A stretch of DNA of 64,000 nt from Hyphomicrobiales bacterium (GTDB lineage: Bacteria > Pseudomonadota > Alphaproteobacteria > Rhizobiales > Rhizobiaceae): positions 124,001-188,000 of the forward strand of contig UBMP01000011.1 of assembly GCA_900466575.1 (NCBI GenBank), read 5' to 3'. The notes under the pieces are model-generated. The model searched no databases, was not told the origin of the DNA, and was given only the letters and a program-made list of their open reading frames with translations. Positions 23,618-35,000 of this stretch are shown piece by piece. The first letter of the stretch is position 1. Each line of letters opens with the position of its first letter. The position numbers and the translations under genes were made by a program.

Positions 23618-25027
23618 TCAGTCCTCCAGAACCCAGGTGTCCTTGGTGCCGCCGCCCTGGCTGGAATTGACGACCAGCGAGCCTTCCTTCAGCGCCACGC
23701 GGGTCAGCCCTCCGGGGATGATCTTGACGGTCTTCGAAACAAGGACATAGGGACGAAGATCGACGTGGCGGGGGGCCACACCGTTCTTCACGAGGATCGG
23801 CACTGTCGAAAGCGACAGGGTGGGTTGTGCAATGTAGTTGGCCGGCTTTGCCTTCAGCTTTTCGGCAAAATCCAGCCGTTCCTTCTTGGTGGCGGTCGGG
23901 CCGACAAGCATGCCGTAGCCACCCGAGCCGTGAACTTCCTTCACGACCAGTTCGTCGATGTGCTCGAGCACGTATTTCAGGCTGTCTTCTTCGGAACAGC
24001 GCCACGTGGGCACGTTTTCCAGCATGGCCTTGCGGCCGGTGTAGAATTCGACGATTTCCGGCATGTAGGAATAGATCGCCTTGTCGTCGCAAATCCCGGT
24101 TCCCGGCGCATTGGCAATCGTGATGTTGCCGGCGCGGTATACATCCATAATACCGGGAATGCCGAGCGCGCTGTCCGGACGGAAGGTCAGCGGGTCGAGG
24201 AAGTCGTCATCGACGCGTCGGTAGAGCACGTCGATCGCCTGGTAGCCGAGCGTCGTGCGCATGCAGACCTTGCCGTCGATGACGCGCAGGTCCGAGCCTT
24301 CCACAAGCTCTACGCCCATCTGGTCGGCGAGGAACGAGTGTTCGTAATAGGCCGAATTGTAGATACCCGGCGTCAGCACTGCGACGCGCGGCTTGCCCTT
24401 GCAGCCGGGAGGGGCGAGTTCCTGAAGGCTCTGGCGGAGCTGATAGGGGTAATCCTCGACCGGACGCACCTTGTTGGCGTAGAAGAGTTCCGGGAACATC
24501 TGCATCATCGTTTCGCGGTTCTCCAGCATGTAGGAGACACCGGAGGGCGTGCGGGCATTGTCTTCCAGAACGTAGAACTGGTCCTCGCCGGTGCGAACGA
24601 TGTCGGTGCCGACGATATGGGTGTAGACGCCGCCCGGCGGGCGCATGCCGATCATTTCAGGCAGGAAGGTGGGGTTCTTCTCGATCAGCGCGCGGGGAAC
24701 GCGACCGGCCTTGACGATCTCCTGCTTGTGATAGATGTCGTCGAGAAAGGCGTTGAGCGCTATGACACGCTGTTCGATGCCCTGGGCGAGCTTGCGCCAT
24801 TCACGGGCGGAAATGATGCGGGGAATGATGTCGAAGGGGATGAGTTTTTCCGACTGGTCCTCGTGACCATAGACATTGAAGGTGATGCCTGTCTTCCGGA
24901 AAATGTTTTCTGCGTCGCGCGATTTTGCAATCAGGTTTGCCGGATCCTGCGCCGCATACCATTCGTGATAAGAGCGGTATGGCGGTCTCGGATCTGCGCC
25001 TGCATTCAACATTTCATCAAATGCCAA
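23618..25027 (-). CDS. Circularly permuted ATP-grasp protein (DUF404/DUF407), putative peptide ligase
   Basis: A 469-aa protein. I place the start at TTG 25027 (MAFDEMLNAG...), 8 nt after GGGGGAAC; an upstream ATG at 25054 has no ribosome site. Features of the permuted ATP-grasp family are WRKLAQGIEQRVIALNAFLDDIYH, the segment ARTPSGVSYMLENR, and late VVKEVHGSGGYGMLVGP, which holds the ATP-binding lysine and Gly-rich loop. It heads the operon with alpha-E and transglutaminase proteins. The family probably forms an amide bond, but substrates are unknown. Confidence 0.88.
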   Translation of the reverse strand: MAFDEMLNAGADPRPPYRSYHEWYAAQDPANLIAKSRDAENIFRKTGITFNVYGHEDQSEKLIPFDIIPRIISAREWRKLAQGIEQRVIALNAFLDDIYHKQEIVKAGRVPRALIEKNPTFLPEMIGMRPPGGVYTHIVGTDIVRTGEDQFYVLEDNARTPSGVSYMLENRETMMQMFPELFYANKVRPVEDYPYQLRQSLQELAPPGCKGKPRVAVLTPGIYNSAYYEHSFLADQMGVELVEGSDLRVIDGKVCMRTTLGYQAIDVLYRRVDDDFLDPLTFRPDSALGIPGIMDVYRAGNITIANAPGTGICDDKAIYSYMPEIVEFYTGRKAMLENVPTWRCSEEDSLKYVLEHIDELVVKEVHGSGGYGMLVGPTATKKERLDFAEKLKAKPANYIAQPTLSLSTVPILVKNGVAPRHVDLRPYVLVSKTVKIIPGGLTRVALKEGSLVVNSSQGGGTKDTWVLED

Positions 25028-25342
25028 TGCCGTGTTCCCCCGTTTTTTGTTCATATGAATACAACAATACCGATAATGCAAGAACCATGCACAGTTCGCG
25101 GCGAATAATATCGGTTTCGCATAAATGGCTGATTTTCAAGAAAGTTCCGTGAAGGGCCGTTGCTCGCGCTGATATCTTTTGCTTAAAAAACGATCAGTGT
25201 TCACAACGTGTCCTGTAAACATCTGCGTGCACTGGTCAAAATTTGAGCAGCTGAAAAAGTGCGCTCTGGACCCGGTGGGCCGATCGGCCTATGAAGCGGC
25301 TGCCGGATTGGCCGGCCACCCCACGGGACAGCGCTTCTCATC
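25028..25342. other. Intergenic region between divergent operons
   Basis: Divergent promoters for the ATP-grasp operon and the EamA gene should lie here. The DNA is AT-rich near 25060-25200, with no clear palindrome or RNA gene that I can identify. Confidence 0.35.
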
Positions 25343-26209
25343 ATGATCGATCGACTCATCCCTGTCGTCTTCGTGCTCCTCTGGTCCACGGGCTGGATCG
25401 TGGCCAAGTACGGCGCGTTCCATGCCAGCCCGCTCCTGTTTCTTGTGATCCGTTTCGCGCTGGCCATCGCCGTTTTCTATGGGATCTGTCTGATCAGCGG
25501 GGCGCGGTGGCTCGGCAGCCGCAGCGCCACCCTGCATGCCGCCGTGAGCGGCGTCTTCCTGCACGGGATCTATCTGAGCGGCGTGTGGTGGAGCATTGCG
25601 CATGGCGTGCCGGCCGGAATTTCGGGCCTGATCTCGGCGCTGCAGCCGCTCATGACGGCCGTGGCCGCGCCGTTCCTGGTCGGCGAAAGGCTTTCTGCGA
25701 AGCAGAAGCTGGGGCTGGCTCTGGGCTTCCTTGGCATCATCATCGCCATTGCGCCGAAGCTGGTGGCGACAGATGCCAGCGCGGTGCCGCTGATCCCGGT
25801 GCTGGTGAATGTCGCCGGCATGGCGGCCGTCACCTATGGCTCGATCTACCAGAAGCAGCATCTGCATAGCGGGGATCTCAGAACCATCGCGTTGCTGCAG
25901 TACATCGGCGCCTTCGTCGTGTTGACCCCGGTCGCCTTCCTGGTCGAGACACCGCATTTCGACAATTCGCTTGCCGTCTGGGCGAACATGGCTTGGTCGG
26001 TGCTGGCGCTTTCGGCGGGCGCGATCGGACTGCTTCTCTATCTGTTGCGGAAGGGCCAGGTGTCGCAGGCAGCCGCGCTCAACTATCTTGTGCCGGCAGC
26101 GGTGGCGCTGCAGGCCTGGGTGTTCTTCGGCGAAGTGCTGACATTGCCGATGATCTTTGGCGCGGCCGTGGCGGCAGTCGGGGTCTATCTCACGACGCGC
26201 AAGCGCTAG
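25343..26209 (+). CDS. EamA/DMT-family transporter
   Basis: A 288-aa inner-membrane protein with ten predicted helices arranged as two EamA repeats. The first starts VVFVLLWSTGWIVAKYGAFHASPLLFLVIRF, and the second is around SVLALSAGAIGLLLYLLRKGQVSQAAALNYLVPAAVALQAWVFFGE. It has RhaT/YdcZ-like length and most likely exports a metabolite. The substrate cannot be assigned. It stands alone. Confidence 0.88.
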   Translation: MIDRLIPVVFVLLWSTGWIVAKYGAFHASPLLFLVIRFALAIAVFYGICLISGARWLGSRSATLHAAVSGVFLHGIYLSGVWWSIAHGVPAGISGLISALQPLMTAVAAPFLVGERLSAKQKLGLALGFLGIIIAIAPKLVATDASAVPLIPVLVNVAGMAAVTYGSIYQKQHLHSGDLRTIALLQYIGAFVVLTPVAFLVETPHFDNSLAVWANMAWSVLALSAGAIGLLLYLLRKGQVSQAAALNYLVPAAVALQAWVFFGEVLTLPMIFGAAVAAVGVYLTTRKR

Positions 26210-26376
26210 TCAGGCCGCCGCCCGTCACTTGCGTGAACCGGCGGCGGACCGCGCTCCGGGGCTTAACCGCTAACCATCTGTTAACGATGAATGCAGATCG
26301 TTAAAACTTTAACTTCTCTGTTGCCCTGCAACACCATTAGAATCAGTCGGATCAACGATATTGCAGGAGACCTTGC

Positions 26377-27744
26377 ATGCGCCGTCTGACTGCATTGCGA
26401 CTGGCTGTTTTCGGGACATTGATGCTGGCGTCCGCGCTGTTTGCGGCCGTGCCTGCACAGGCGGGCTATGCGCATTTCGTGCTCGATGCCAATACGGGCA
26501 AGGTGCTGGCCTCGGAGAATGCCGACACGTTGAATCATCCGGCGTCGCTGACGAAGATGATGACGCTCTACATGACGTTCGAGGCGATCCGCGCGGGGCG
26601 TATCGGCTGGGAAACGCGCATTCCGATGACGTCACGCGCGGCGCACGTCATCCCGCTGAAGCTTGGCGTCAGGGCAGGGCAGTCGCTGACCGTGCGCGAG
26701 GCGGTGCTGGGAATGATCGTCCTGTCGGCCAATGATGCGGCTGAGACCATGTGCGACTATCTGGCGGGGCGTGGTGATTGCGGATCGATGCTCACGCGCA
26801 AGGCGCGCCAGCTTGGCATGACGCGCACGACCTTCCGCAATGGTTCAGGTCTTCCCGATTCCCGACAGGTGACGACGGCGCGGGACATGGCGCGGCTGGG
26901 CGTTTCGCTGATCCGCGATTATCCCAGCGAATATCGCCTCTTCTCGACCCGCGCCTTTTCTTTCCGCGGGCGCACGATCCATGGCCATAATCGGCTGATG
27001 TATCGCTATCGCGGTATGGACGGCATCAAGACGGGTTACACGAATGCCTCCGGTTTCAATATCGTCACGGCCGTCAACGACGGGGGCCGGCGCGTGATCG
27101 GTGTCGTCATGGGTGGCCGCTCCGCCGGTGCCCGCGACGCCAAGATGGCCGCGTTGCTGAATGCATCCGTGCCGACCGCCATGGCCCGACGCGAAGCTGC
27201 TCCGGCCGCACCGCCTCCGGCCGTTGCTCTGGCGTCGAAGCCGGTGCCGCAGAACGCTGTTGCACGCGCGCCCGAGCCGCAACGCGAAGAGGCTGTCGTT
27301 GCCTCACTTGGATCCGTTCCGCTTCCGGAGTCACGCTACGAAGTTCAGCGTTCAAATGTTGCGTCTGAAAAACCTGCCAGGGAGGCCAAGGCGCCTGCCA
27401 AGGCTGCGGCCGAGGACGATGACGAGGATGTAGCCAGCGCAACGGAAGCGGCTCTTGCTGCTGAAGAGCCCGATCCCGACAATATGTCGAGCGATCCGGA
27501 CACGCTGTGGCAAGTACAGATCGCGACCTCGAAGAGCGAAGACGATGCGCGCGGGTTGCTGGAAAAGGCGCGCGGCAAGGCGGGATCGAGCCTCAACGGC
27601 GTCATGAACTTTGCGCAGGCCGCTGGTGGCGGCGTCTATCGTGCGCGCTTCATCGGCTTCAGCAGCAAGGAAACCGCGGAGGGCGCCTGCCGGGCGCTGA
27701 AGGCAAAGTCGTTCTCCTGCCAAGTGATTTCCGGCAACGGGTAA
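26377..27744 (+). CDS. D-alanyl-D-alanine carboxypeptidase (PBP5/6 family) with C-terminal SPOR domain
   Basis: A 455-aa periplasmic peptidoglycan enzyme starting behind AGGAG. Residues 1-29 form a signal peptide. The three penicillin-binding motifs are S57-L-T-K60, S117-A-N119 and K218-T-G220. A low-complexity Ala/Pro/Glu linker (about 265-370) leads to a SPOR domain (about 375-455: LWQVQIATSKSEDDARGLLEKAR) that binds denuded glycan at the division site. It removes the terminal D-Ala of pentapeptides. This fusion is typical of Rhizobiales. A terminator follows at 27843. Confidence 0.93.
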   Translation: MRRLTALRLAVFGTLMLASALFAAVPAQAGYAHFVLDANTGKVLASENADTLNHPASLTKMMTLYMTFEAIRAGRIGWETRIPMTSRAAHVIPLKLGVRAGQSLTVREAVLGMIVLSANDAAETMCDYLAGRGDCGSMLTRKARQLGMTRTTFRNGSGLPDSRQVTTARDMARLGVSLIRDYPSEYRLFSTRAFSFRGRTIHGHNRLMYRYRGMDGIKTGYTNASGFNIVTAVNDGGRRVIGVVMGGRSAGARDAKMAALLNASVPTAMARREAAPAAPPPAVALASKPVPQNAVARAPEPQREEAVVASLGSVPLPESRYEVQRSNVASEKPAREAKAPAKAAAEDDDEDVASATEAALAAEEPDPDNMSSDPDTLWQVQIATSKSEDDARGLLEKARGKAGSSLNGVMNFAQAAGGGVYRARFIGFSSKETAEGACRALKAKSFSCQVISGNG

Positions 27745-28140
27745 TTCCGGCATTTCCAAAAAATACATGCGTGGTGAGCATTCTGCCATCGCAACTTAGG
27801 TTGCAGGAGTTGTGAGGTTACCCGTCAGCCTATGTCGAATTCAAAAACCCGGCAGAATAATCTGCCGGGTTTTTCATTTCTTGTGATCTGTCAAGTTTTC
27901 CAATGCGTACAGGACATATAGATGCAATCCGATGTTTATTTAGGCATCACTAAATTGCACAACCGACATTAACGTTTGGTTTGGCAATTTTTTCTAGCGT
28001 CCTTGGCATCCGATCTCGCGTGGGCCGGATCCTCCCCCTGACCAGGCCCGAATGATTCGGGTGTCGCCGTGCAATGTCCTCATTTCGAATCCCTGCAGCC
28101 TTCTGCACGAGAAGGTAGGATACACTGGCGAGAGAGAAGC
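27745..28140. other. Intergenic region between dac gene and chemoreceptor
   Basis: It contains the terminator at 27843-27874 and, beyond it, an AT-rich stretch that should carry the chemoreceptor promoter. No gene is supportable. Confidence 0.4.
27843..27874 (+). terminator. Rho-independent terminator after the carboxypeptidase gene
   Basis: Perfect stem AAACCCGGCAGA / TCTGCCGGGTTT with loop ATAA, followed by a T run. Confidence 0.9.
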
Positions 28141-30078
28141 ATGTCAGTTCTGGCGAATATATCCATCAAGGCGAAGATTCTTTCCATTGTCATTCCCCTC
28201 TGCGTTGTCGGTCTGGGGGCAACGGGCTCGATGGCCTATTTCTACAAGAGCGCGGACAATACCTATTCGGACTTTCTGACGACCGACAGCGTGGCGGCCA
28301 TTCAGACGGTTCGTGCCGCAACGTCAATGGTCAGCGTGCCCTACAGCGCCTATCAGCTGGTCGCCTATGACAACTCCAATCCGGGCTATGCTGGTATCAA
28401 GGCTTTCTATGATACCAACAAGAAGGACATCGTCACGCGCCTTGAAAAAGTTGCCGCCCTGACACCGGAAAACGCGGCCACGGTCAATGATTTCAAGACG
28501 CGGGCGCAGTCGCTGTTCGACGCGATTGACAAGGCTGTACAGACCGATGCCGGTGGCAAGCAGGCCGAGGCCGCCAAGATGTTGGCAGATGTCGACCCTG
28601 CCGTCGATAAATGGCGCTCGGATCTCAGGGCCTATAACGACTCGCGCCAGGCGGCGCTCCTGAAGAGGAGCGACGAGCTGTCCGACATCACCGACAGAAC
28701 GATCATGACGAGCCTGGGTGCCGTCGGTTTTGCATTCCTCGTGGGCATTATTCTGTCTCTCTATGTGGCGACACGCGGCATCACGGGTCCGATTTTCCGT
28801 CTGCGTGAGCGTATGGCCGCACTCGCTTCCGGCGATACGGCCTCGAAGATCGAGGGGCTGGAGCGCAAGGACGAAGTCGGTTCCATGGCGAAGGCGGTTT
28901 TGGTCTTCCAGGAAAGCGCCATCGAACGCCTCCGTCTCGAGCAGGAAACCGAGGCCAACCGCTCGATGAGCGAGAAGGAGCGCATCGAGCGCGAGAAGCA
29001 GAAGGCCAAGGAAGCCGCCGACGTGCAGTTTGCGGTCGACAATCTGGCGGCCGCGCTCGCCAAGCTCTCCGATGGCGATGTGTCCTATCGTATCCGCGAG
29101 CCTTTCGTCGCGACGCTGGATGGCGTGCGCAGCGACTTCAACAATTCAGCCGACAAGCTGCAGGTGGCTCTTCGCTCCGTCTCGGAAAATGCCCGCGGTA
29201 TTGATGCCGGCTCAAGCGAGATCAAGGCAGCCGCCGACGATCTCGCCAAGCGCACCGAGCAGCAGGCCGCGGCCGTTGAAGAGACAGCGGCAGCTCTGGA
29301 AGAGATCACGACGACCGTCCGCGACAGCACGCGCCGTGCTCAGGAAGCCGGTCAGCTGGTCACCCGCGCCAAGGCCGGTGCCGAGCAGTCCGGTCAGGTG
29401 GTCAGCCAAGCGGTTCTCGCCATGGAGATGATCTCGAAGTCGGCCAACGAGATCTCCAATATCATCGGCGTGATTGATGAGATCGCCTTCCAGACGAACC
29501 TGCTGGCACTGAATGCTGGCGTGGAAGCCGCGCGTGCGGGCGATGCCGGCAAGGGCTTTGCGGTCGTGGCACAGGAGGTGCGCGAACTGGCGCAGCGCTC
29601 TGCCACTGCGGCCAAGGAGATCAAGGCACTGATCACGACCTCCAACACGCAGGTGGAGCAGGGCGTAAAGCTGGTCGGTGAGACGGGCCGGGCGCTGGAG
29701 ACCATCGTGTCGGAAGTGCAGGAGATCAACCGCCATGTTCTGGCCATCGTGGAATCGGCGCAGGAGCAGGCTTCTGGCCTTGCGCAGATCAACACGGCCG
29801 TGAACCAGATGGACCAGGACACGCAGAAGAACGCTGCGATGGTGGAAGAGTCCACCGCTGCCAGCCACAGCCTGGCCTCGGAGGTTGTTTCGCTCAACCG
29901 CCTTCTCGCACAGTTCAAGCTCGCCGAAGGTGGCATGGCTGCGCAGACGCCGGTGCGCGGCGCTACGCCGTCCGATCGTCCGGCCGCCTCGCCAGTCAAG
30001 GCGCTCGGCCGCAAGATTGCCTCGGCCTTCTCGGGAAATGCAGCGGTGGACACACGAGGTGACTGGCAGGAATTTTGA
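28141..30078 (+). CDS. Methyl-accepting chemotaxis protein, membrane-bound
   Basis: A 645-aa receptor starting [15 protein letters not shown] behind GAGAGAAG. TM1 is at about 11-32, followed by a helical periplasmic sensor (about 35-185), TM2 (about 187-210: [19 protein letters not shown]) and HAMP. A second HAMP-like segment is at about 295-345 ([25 protein letters not shown]), and then the signalling coiled coil with the conserved tip [24 protein letters not shown]. The C-terminus GDWQEF resembles the WxxF pentapeptide that tethers CheR/CheB. The ligand is unknown. It is monocistronic with its own terminator. Confidence 0.95.
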   Translation: MSVLANISIKAKILSIVIPLCVVGLGATGSMAYFYKSADNTYSDFLTTDSVAAIQTVRAATSMVSVPYSAYQLVAYDNSNPGYAGIKAFYDTNKKDIVTRLEKVAALTPENAATVNDFKTRAQSLFDAIDKAVQTDAGGKQAEAAKMLADVDPAVDKWRSDLRAYNDSRQAALLKRSDELSDITDRTIMTSLGAVGFAFLVGIILSLYVATRGITGPIFRLRERMAALASGDTASKIEGLERKDEVGSMAKAVLVFQESAIERLRLEQETEANRSMSEKERIEREKQKAKEAADVQFAVDNLAAALAKLSDGDVSYRIREPFVATLDGVRSDFNNSADKLQVALRSVSENARGIDAGSSEIKAAADDLAKRTEQQAAAVEETAAALEEITTTVRDSTRRAQEAGQLVTRAKAGAEQSGQVVSQAVLAMEMISKSANEISNIIGVIDEIAFQTNLLALNAGVEAARAGDAGKGFAVVAQEVRELAQRSATAAKEIKALITTSNTQVEQGVKLVGETGRALETIVSEVQEINRHVLAIVESAQEQASGLAQINTAVNQMDQDTQKNAAMVEESTAASHSLASEVVSLNRLLAQFKLAEGGMAAQTPVRGATPSDRPAASPVKALGRKIASAFSGNAAVDTRGDWQEF

Positions 30079-30127
30079 TTGCGTTTCCGGCCATGGGTCG
30101 GCCGGCTTCACGGCTGACCCAATATAC

Positions 30128-30165
30128 AGAAGCCCCGGCAGAGCAGTCCGCCGGGGCTTCTTTGT
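30128..30165 (+). terminator. Rho-independent terminator after the chemoreceptor
   Basis: Stem AGAAGCCCCGGC / GCCGGGGCTTCT with a 10-nt loop followed by TTTG. It lies between converging genes and may serve both. Confidence 0.85.
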
Positions 30166-30207
30166 ATTTCAGGACAGCGTCTTACGCTGCCGTGCGTATC
30201 GCCTTGA

Positions 30208-31662
30208 TCAGCCCTGAGCCGCGCGGGTGTAGCCGCCGGGCTTGCCGCCACGGGGGCCGCCGCGCTTCTGGCCAGGACGGTCGTTGCGCTTGCGGTCGCC
30301 GTTGGGGCGGCCTGCCTGATGGTGGCCGTTGTTGTTGGCATTGCCGTGCTTGCGCTCGGCGCCACCGGCGGCTTCCGTCTGCGGACGACGAGCTGGGCGG
30401 GCCTGCTGCTCGCCACGCGCTTCGGCACCTTCGCCACCCTGCTGCGGGCGGTTCTGACCCTTGCGGTGCGGCTTGCGGGCCGGGCGACCTGCGCCACGCG
30501 AAGGCTGGTTGCCTGCGCCGCGCGTATCGGCCGGCGGTTCACCGCTGGCGACCGTCAACGGCATCTTCGTCAGCTTCTCGATATCGCGGAGCATCTTGAT
30601 TTCGTCCGGCGCGCAGAAGGCAATCGCGATGCCATCCTTGCCGGCGCGTGCGGTACGGCCGATGCGGTGGACATAGGACTCCGCGACCGTCGGCAGGTCG
30701 TAGTTGTAGACATGCGTGACGCCGGGAATGTCGATGCCGCGGGCGGCGACGTCGGTTGCGACGAGAACGCGCATCTCACCGTCGCGGAAGGCCTTGAGGG
30801 CACGTTCGCGCTGGCTCTGGCTCTTGTTGCCATGGATGGAGGCAGCGGCAAAGCCGATGTTTTCCAGATGCTTGGAAAGCTTCTCGGCGCTGTGCTTGGT
30901 CTTCAGGAAGACCATGGCGCGGCCGTCCGGATTGTCGGTCAGCGACTGGCGCAGCAGCTGCGTCTTCTGGTCCTTGCCGGTGACGTGATGGACGAACTGT
31001 TCGATCTTGTCGGCCGTCTTGCCGGGGGCCGCGGCTTCAACACGGATCGGGTCGGTCAGGTATTCCTGCGCGAGCTCTTCGATCTGCTTCGGCATGGTGG
31101 CCGAGAAGAGTAGGGTCTGGCGGCGCTTCGGAACCATCTTGGAAATGCGGCGCAGGTCGTGGATGAAGCCGAGGTCGAGCATCTGGTCGGCCTCGTCAAG
31201 CACGAGGTAGCGCACGGCCGTCAGGTTGACGTCGTTGCGCTTGCACAGGTCGAGAAGGCGGCCGGGGGTTGCGACGAGAATGTCAGTTCCGCGCGCCAGA
31301 AGCTGGGCCTGCTTGTGGATCGACGCGCCACCGACGACCAGCGCGATGCGCAGCTTGGTGTCCTTGAGGAAGGCGCGCAGGTTGCCGGTGATCTGGTTGA
31401 CCAGTTCGCGGGTCGGAGCGAGGATCAGCGTGCGCACGGCCTTGGGTTCGGGGCGCTGGTTGTCGTTCAGCAGGTGCTCGATGATCGGCAGGCCGAAGGC
31501 GGCCGTCTTGCCGGTGCCGGTCTGTGCCAGGCCGATGATGTCGCGGCGCTCCAGCACGAGCGGGATCGCCTTCACCTGGATCGGGGTGGGGGTGGTGAAC
31601 TCCATGCCTTCCAGCGTGCGCAATGTGCCGGCGGAGAGACCGAGGTCGGAAAATTTAGTCAA
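30208..31662 (-). CDS. DEAD-box ATP-dependent RNA helicase (RhlE-like)
   Basis: A 484-aa helicase. I place the start at TTG 31662 (MTKFSDLGLSAG), preceded by AAAGG; the upstream extension to 31740 is not family-like. The motifs are the Q motif TPTPIQ, AQTGTGKT (I), PTRELVNQ (Ia), VLDEADQMLD (II), FSATMP (III), and HRIGRTARAG (VI). A C-terminal tail of about 110 residues is Gly/Arg/Gln/Asn-rich and basic, as in RhlE/CsdA relatives that remodel ribosomal or structured mRNA. Such genes are often cold-induced; the leader here is long, but I see no diagnostic element. Confidence 0.93.
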   Translation of the reverse strand: MTKFSDLGLSAGTLRTLEGMEFTTPTPIQVKAIPLVLERRDIIGLAQTGTGKTAAFGLPIIEHLLNDNQRPEPKAVRTLILAPTRELVNQITGNLRAFLKDTKLRIALVVGGASIHKQAQLLARGTDILVATPGRLLDLCKRNDVNLTAVRYLVLDEADQMLDLGFIHDLRRISKMVPKRRQTLLFSATMPKQIEELAQEYLTDPIRVEAAAPGKTADKIEQFVHHVTGKDQKTQLLRQSLTDNPDGRAMVFLKTKHSAEKLSKHLENIGFAAASIHGNKSQSQRERALKAFRDGEMRVLVATDVAARGIDIPGVTHVYNYDLPTVAESYVHRIGRTARAGKDGIAIAFCAPDEIKMLRDIEKLTKMPLTVASGEPPADTRGAGNQPSRGAGRPARKPHRKGQNRPQQGGEGAEARGEQQARPARRPQTEAAGGAERKHGNANNNGHHQAGRPNGDRKRNDRPGQKRGGPRGGKPGGYTRAAQG

Positions 31663-32097
31663 GGTATTCAGCCTTTCGGGGACGCGAAACGCCGATTGCC
31701 CGCAGCGCCATGACCGGACTGCGGTTGTCGTTCGCGTCAAGAACCCCGCGTGAATTGGGAACTTGTGGGTTAAGTTATTTTGCTTTCAGCGCCGCCGGCG
31801 TGGAACCCGGCATCAATGCAACGCGCTTTTCCTTCTGTTGCTCTGGCAGATCCTTGTCTTGCCAGCTGTCGCAACGGCCAGCTCACGCGGCGGCCGGAAG
31901 GGGAAAGCTGCCCGCTTGTCTTATGAACGGGCCCGAATGTCAAGGGCGAAGGCGTAAATCCGGTTGCGGCGCAGCATGATTTGCCGCGCTGCCGGAAAGA
32001 TTGGTTAAAGCTGGCAGTTGATGGTTAACCAATTCTTTAACGCTCCGTGTGCCTAATTAACGCAATGAAAGTGCAATAGGATTCGGGGGAAGACGAA
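31663..32097. other. Intergenic region with divergent promoters and CtrA-like sites
   Basis: No gene is supportable. ATGGTTAA at 32021-32028 (TTAACCAT on the other strand, the motif reported for CtrA in Sinorhizobium) and nearby TTGGTTAA and TTTAACG lie 50-100 bp before the hybrid kinase. Cell-cycle control of that kinase is possible. Confidence 0.4.
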
Positions 32098-35000
32098 GTG
32101 CAGCAAGGCGTGGACCTGCTCGCTATGGCGTGCCAGAGACTGGCGCGCACCCGCGTACCCGCCTGCATCAAGGATTCCGAGCTGCGCTATGTGGCCGTGA
32201 GTGCGGCCTTTGCAGGTCTTTATCATCTTCAGCCTCAGGATTTTGCCGGTCTGACCGATGCCGATTTGCCGGACCCACAGGTCTCGGTGCTTCGCGACGA
32301 AATGGAGCGCAAGGCCGTCGTCTTCGGAAGTGAGGCGGATGTCGTGCTCTCTATCGGGCATGCCGGCCGTCCTCAGCGCCTCAGGATCGAGCAATTCGTC
32401 AGCGAGACCGGCGACATCTTCATCTACGAGCATCTGGAGCCGGCTCCGCCGGTGGTCGCCGTGCCTCCCGCCCCGTGGTGGGATAGTCCCGTCGCCGAAG
32501 CAGGTGTTCCGGCGCCGGCGGACGATGCAGCTGATCCGGCCTTCCTCGCCGTCCTGAAGAACGCGCTGTCGCAACTCGATGCCGGAATCCTCATTGTGGA
32601 TCCGCAGGATCGGGTGGCCTTCGTCAACGACAAGATGGTGCAGCTCTTTCTCCCCTACATGGGGTCGATCCGGACCGGGGAATCCATTGCCGACATCCTG
32701 ATGCGCGGCATTCAGCGCGGCTTGAACCCCGACATCGATCCCTCCGACCGTGCGGCCTGCGAGAAAAGGCTGCATGAACGTCTGCAGGCCTACCGGCAGC
32801 CCCACTACGAGAATACCTATCAGCTCGGAACAGGCCGGTGGGTTCACCTGATCAATCGACGGCTGGACAATGGATATGTCGTCGGCTTGCGCCTCGACAT
32901 TACCGACAGCAAGGAACGTGAGGCGCTCCTGATCAGGCAGCGGGACGAAGTCAGCCTTTACAAGGCGGTCCTCGATGCGCTGCCGGTGCCGGTTTTCGTT
33001 CGCGATGAAAACCACATCATGATCTATGCCAACGAAGTGGAGCGCGAGCTTCTCGATTCCCGTGAGCTTCCAGCCATTGGCGGCGATGAGCGCACGATTT
33101 TCGGGGAAGAAGCGGACAGCTATATCGCGGAAAACGACCGGGTTCTGGCGACCGGGGAGGTTTCCGTGCGCGAATCGGTCATGCAGCACCGGGCGGATGA
33201 GGGGGCCCATATCCTCTCGCGCATCAGCCGAGCCGCGTTGCCTGACGGCAAGCGGTACATTGTCGGCTCCCTGCTCGACATGACACCGCTGCGACAACGG
33301 GAACTGGAGCTTGAGCAGGCCCGCAATCAAGCGCAGGCTGCCTGGCAGCAGCTCTCCGACATCATGAACAGCATCGATACCGGCGTGATGGTGATCCGGC
33401 AGGAAGATCTGATCGTCGAGCTCGCCAACGAGAACGTGCTGCGCAAATGGCAGGGCACGCCGCTTGCCGGCTTGGTCGGATGCAGCTTCCTGGACATGAT
33501 GAACGAGAGCGTGAGCAACGGGTTCTTCAGTCTCACCCCCGAACAACTGGCCGCAGCGAGGGACAACTGGGCAACGCTTCTGCGCTCGGGTGAAATACCC
33601 TTGCGCGAATTCACAACCGCTTCCGGCGAAACCTATGTCATCCAGGGGCACGGGATCGCCGCCGGACGGCTGGTGCTCACCTTCAACGATCTGACCGAGC
33701 TTCGGCGGCAGGATCGGGTGATCGACGAAGCCCGCGCCAAGCTCGCCGAAACCGGCGCGCTGATGGATAAGGCACTTGTCAGCATGGCGCAGGGCCTCTT
33801 GATGATTTCATCGAAGGGCGACGTCCTGATGTGCAATGGCGCCGTCGAGCGCCTGCTGGATCTGCCCGAGGGCATGATCCGGATCGGCGGACGCTGGGAA
33901 GCCGTCTTTACCTATTGCGCAGCGCGGGGCGATTTCGGAGACGATTCCTTCGCCTTCCTGCAGGGACTGCGGGCGGATGCCGAGAACCGAGTCCCGAGCG
34001 ATGTCAGTTTCTGCATCGAAGGTGCCCGCTGGATCCGGCTCGAAATCAAGCCGACCGAGGATGGCGGTGCCATTGGCCTCTTTACCGACGTGACCGAGTT
34101 GCGCCGGCGACAGGAAGATCTCGAACGGCTTCTGCGTCGTGCCGCAAAGGCGGACCGGGCGAAATCGGATTTCCTTGCGACCGTCAGCCACGAATTCCGC
34201 ACGCCGATGAACGGCGTTCTGAGCATGGCGGAACTGCTCTCACGTTCCGATCTCGACACACGTCAGAAGACTTATGTGAATGCGATCACCAAATCAGCCA
34301 AGTCGCTGATGACCGTCATCAACGATATTCTCGACTTCTCCAAGCTCGATGCCGGGCATCTGGAGCTGCATCCGGCCTATTTCAACCCGCTGGAATCCGT
34401 CGATGATACTGCCACGATCCTGGCGGCAAAGGCGGAGGAGAAGAACCTTGTCGTTGTGGTTTCCCCGACCACGGATATTCCAAAACGCGTCTTCGGCGAC
34501 CAGCTGCGTTTCCGGCAGATCCTCTTCAACCTGATTTCGAACGCTATTCGCTTTACCGATCGCGGCCATGTGGAAATCAGGCTTTCGGCAGGCCCGCGTG
34601 TGGACGGCCAATGCGTCCTGACCATCGAGGTCGAGGATACCGGTTGTGGGATTGCGCCTGAGGACCAGAGTACGATCTTCGAAGGCTCTGCCCTTTCCCA
34701 GGCGACGCGGCTCGGTCGCACCGAGGGGCTGGGCATTGGCATGCCCACCAATGTTGCTCTGATCAGGCTGTTCGGCGGGACAATCGAACTCGAGAGCGAA
34801 ATCGGTCAAGGGAGCACATTCCGTGTTTCTCTCCCGTTCAAATGTGCGGAGATGCGCCAGGAGGACGATGAAATCCTGCCGGCGATCGGCACCCGCGTTC
34901 TGGTCGTGGACGAACTCCCCGTTTCGCGGCGGTCGGTGGAAGCGCTGCTGGCGGGCTGGCAGTTCGACGCCACGGGCGTTGCGACGGTTGAAGACGCCTG

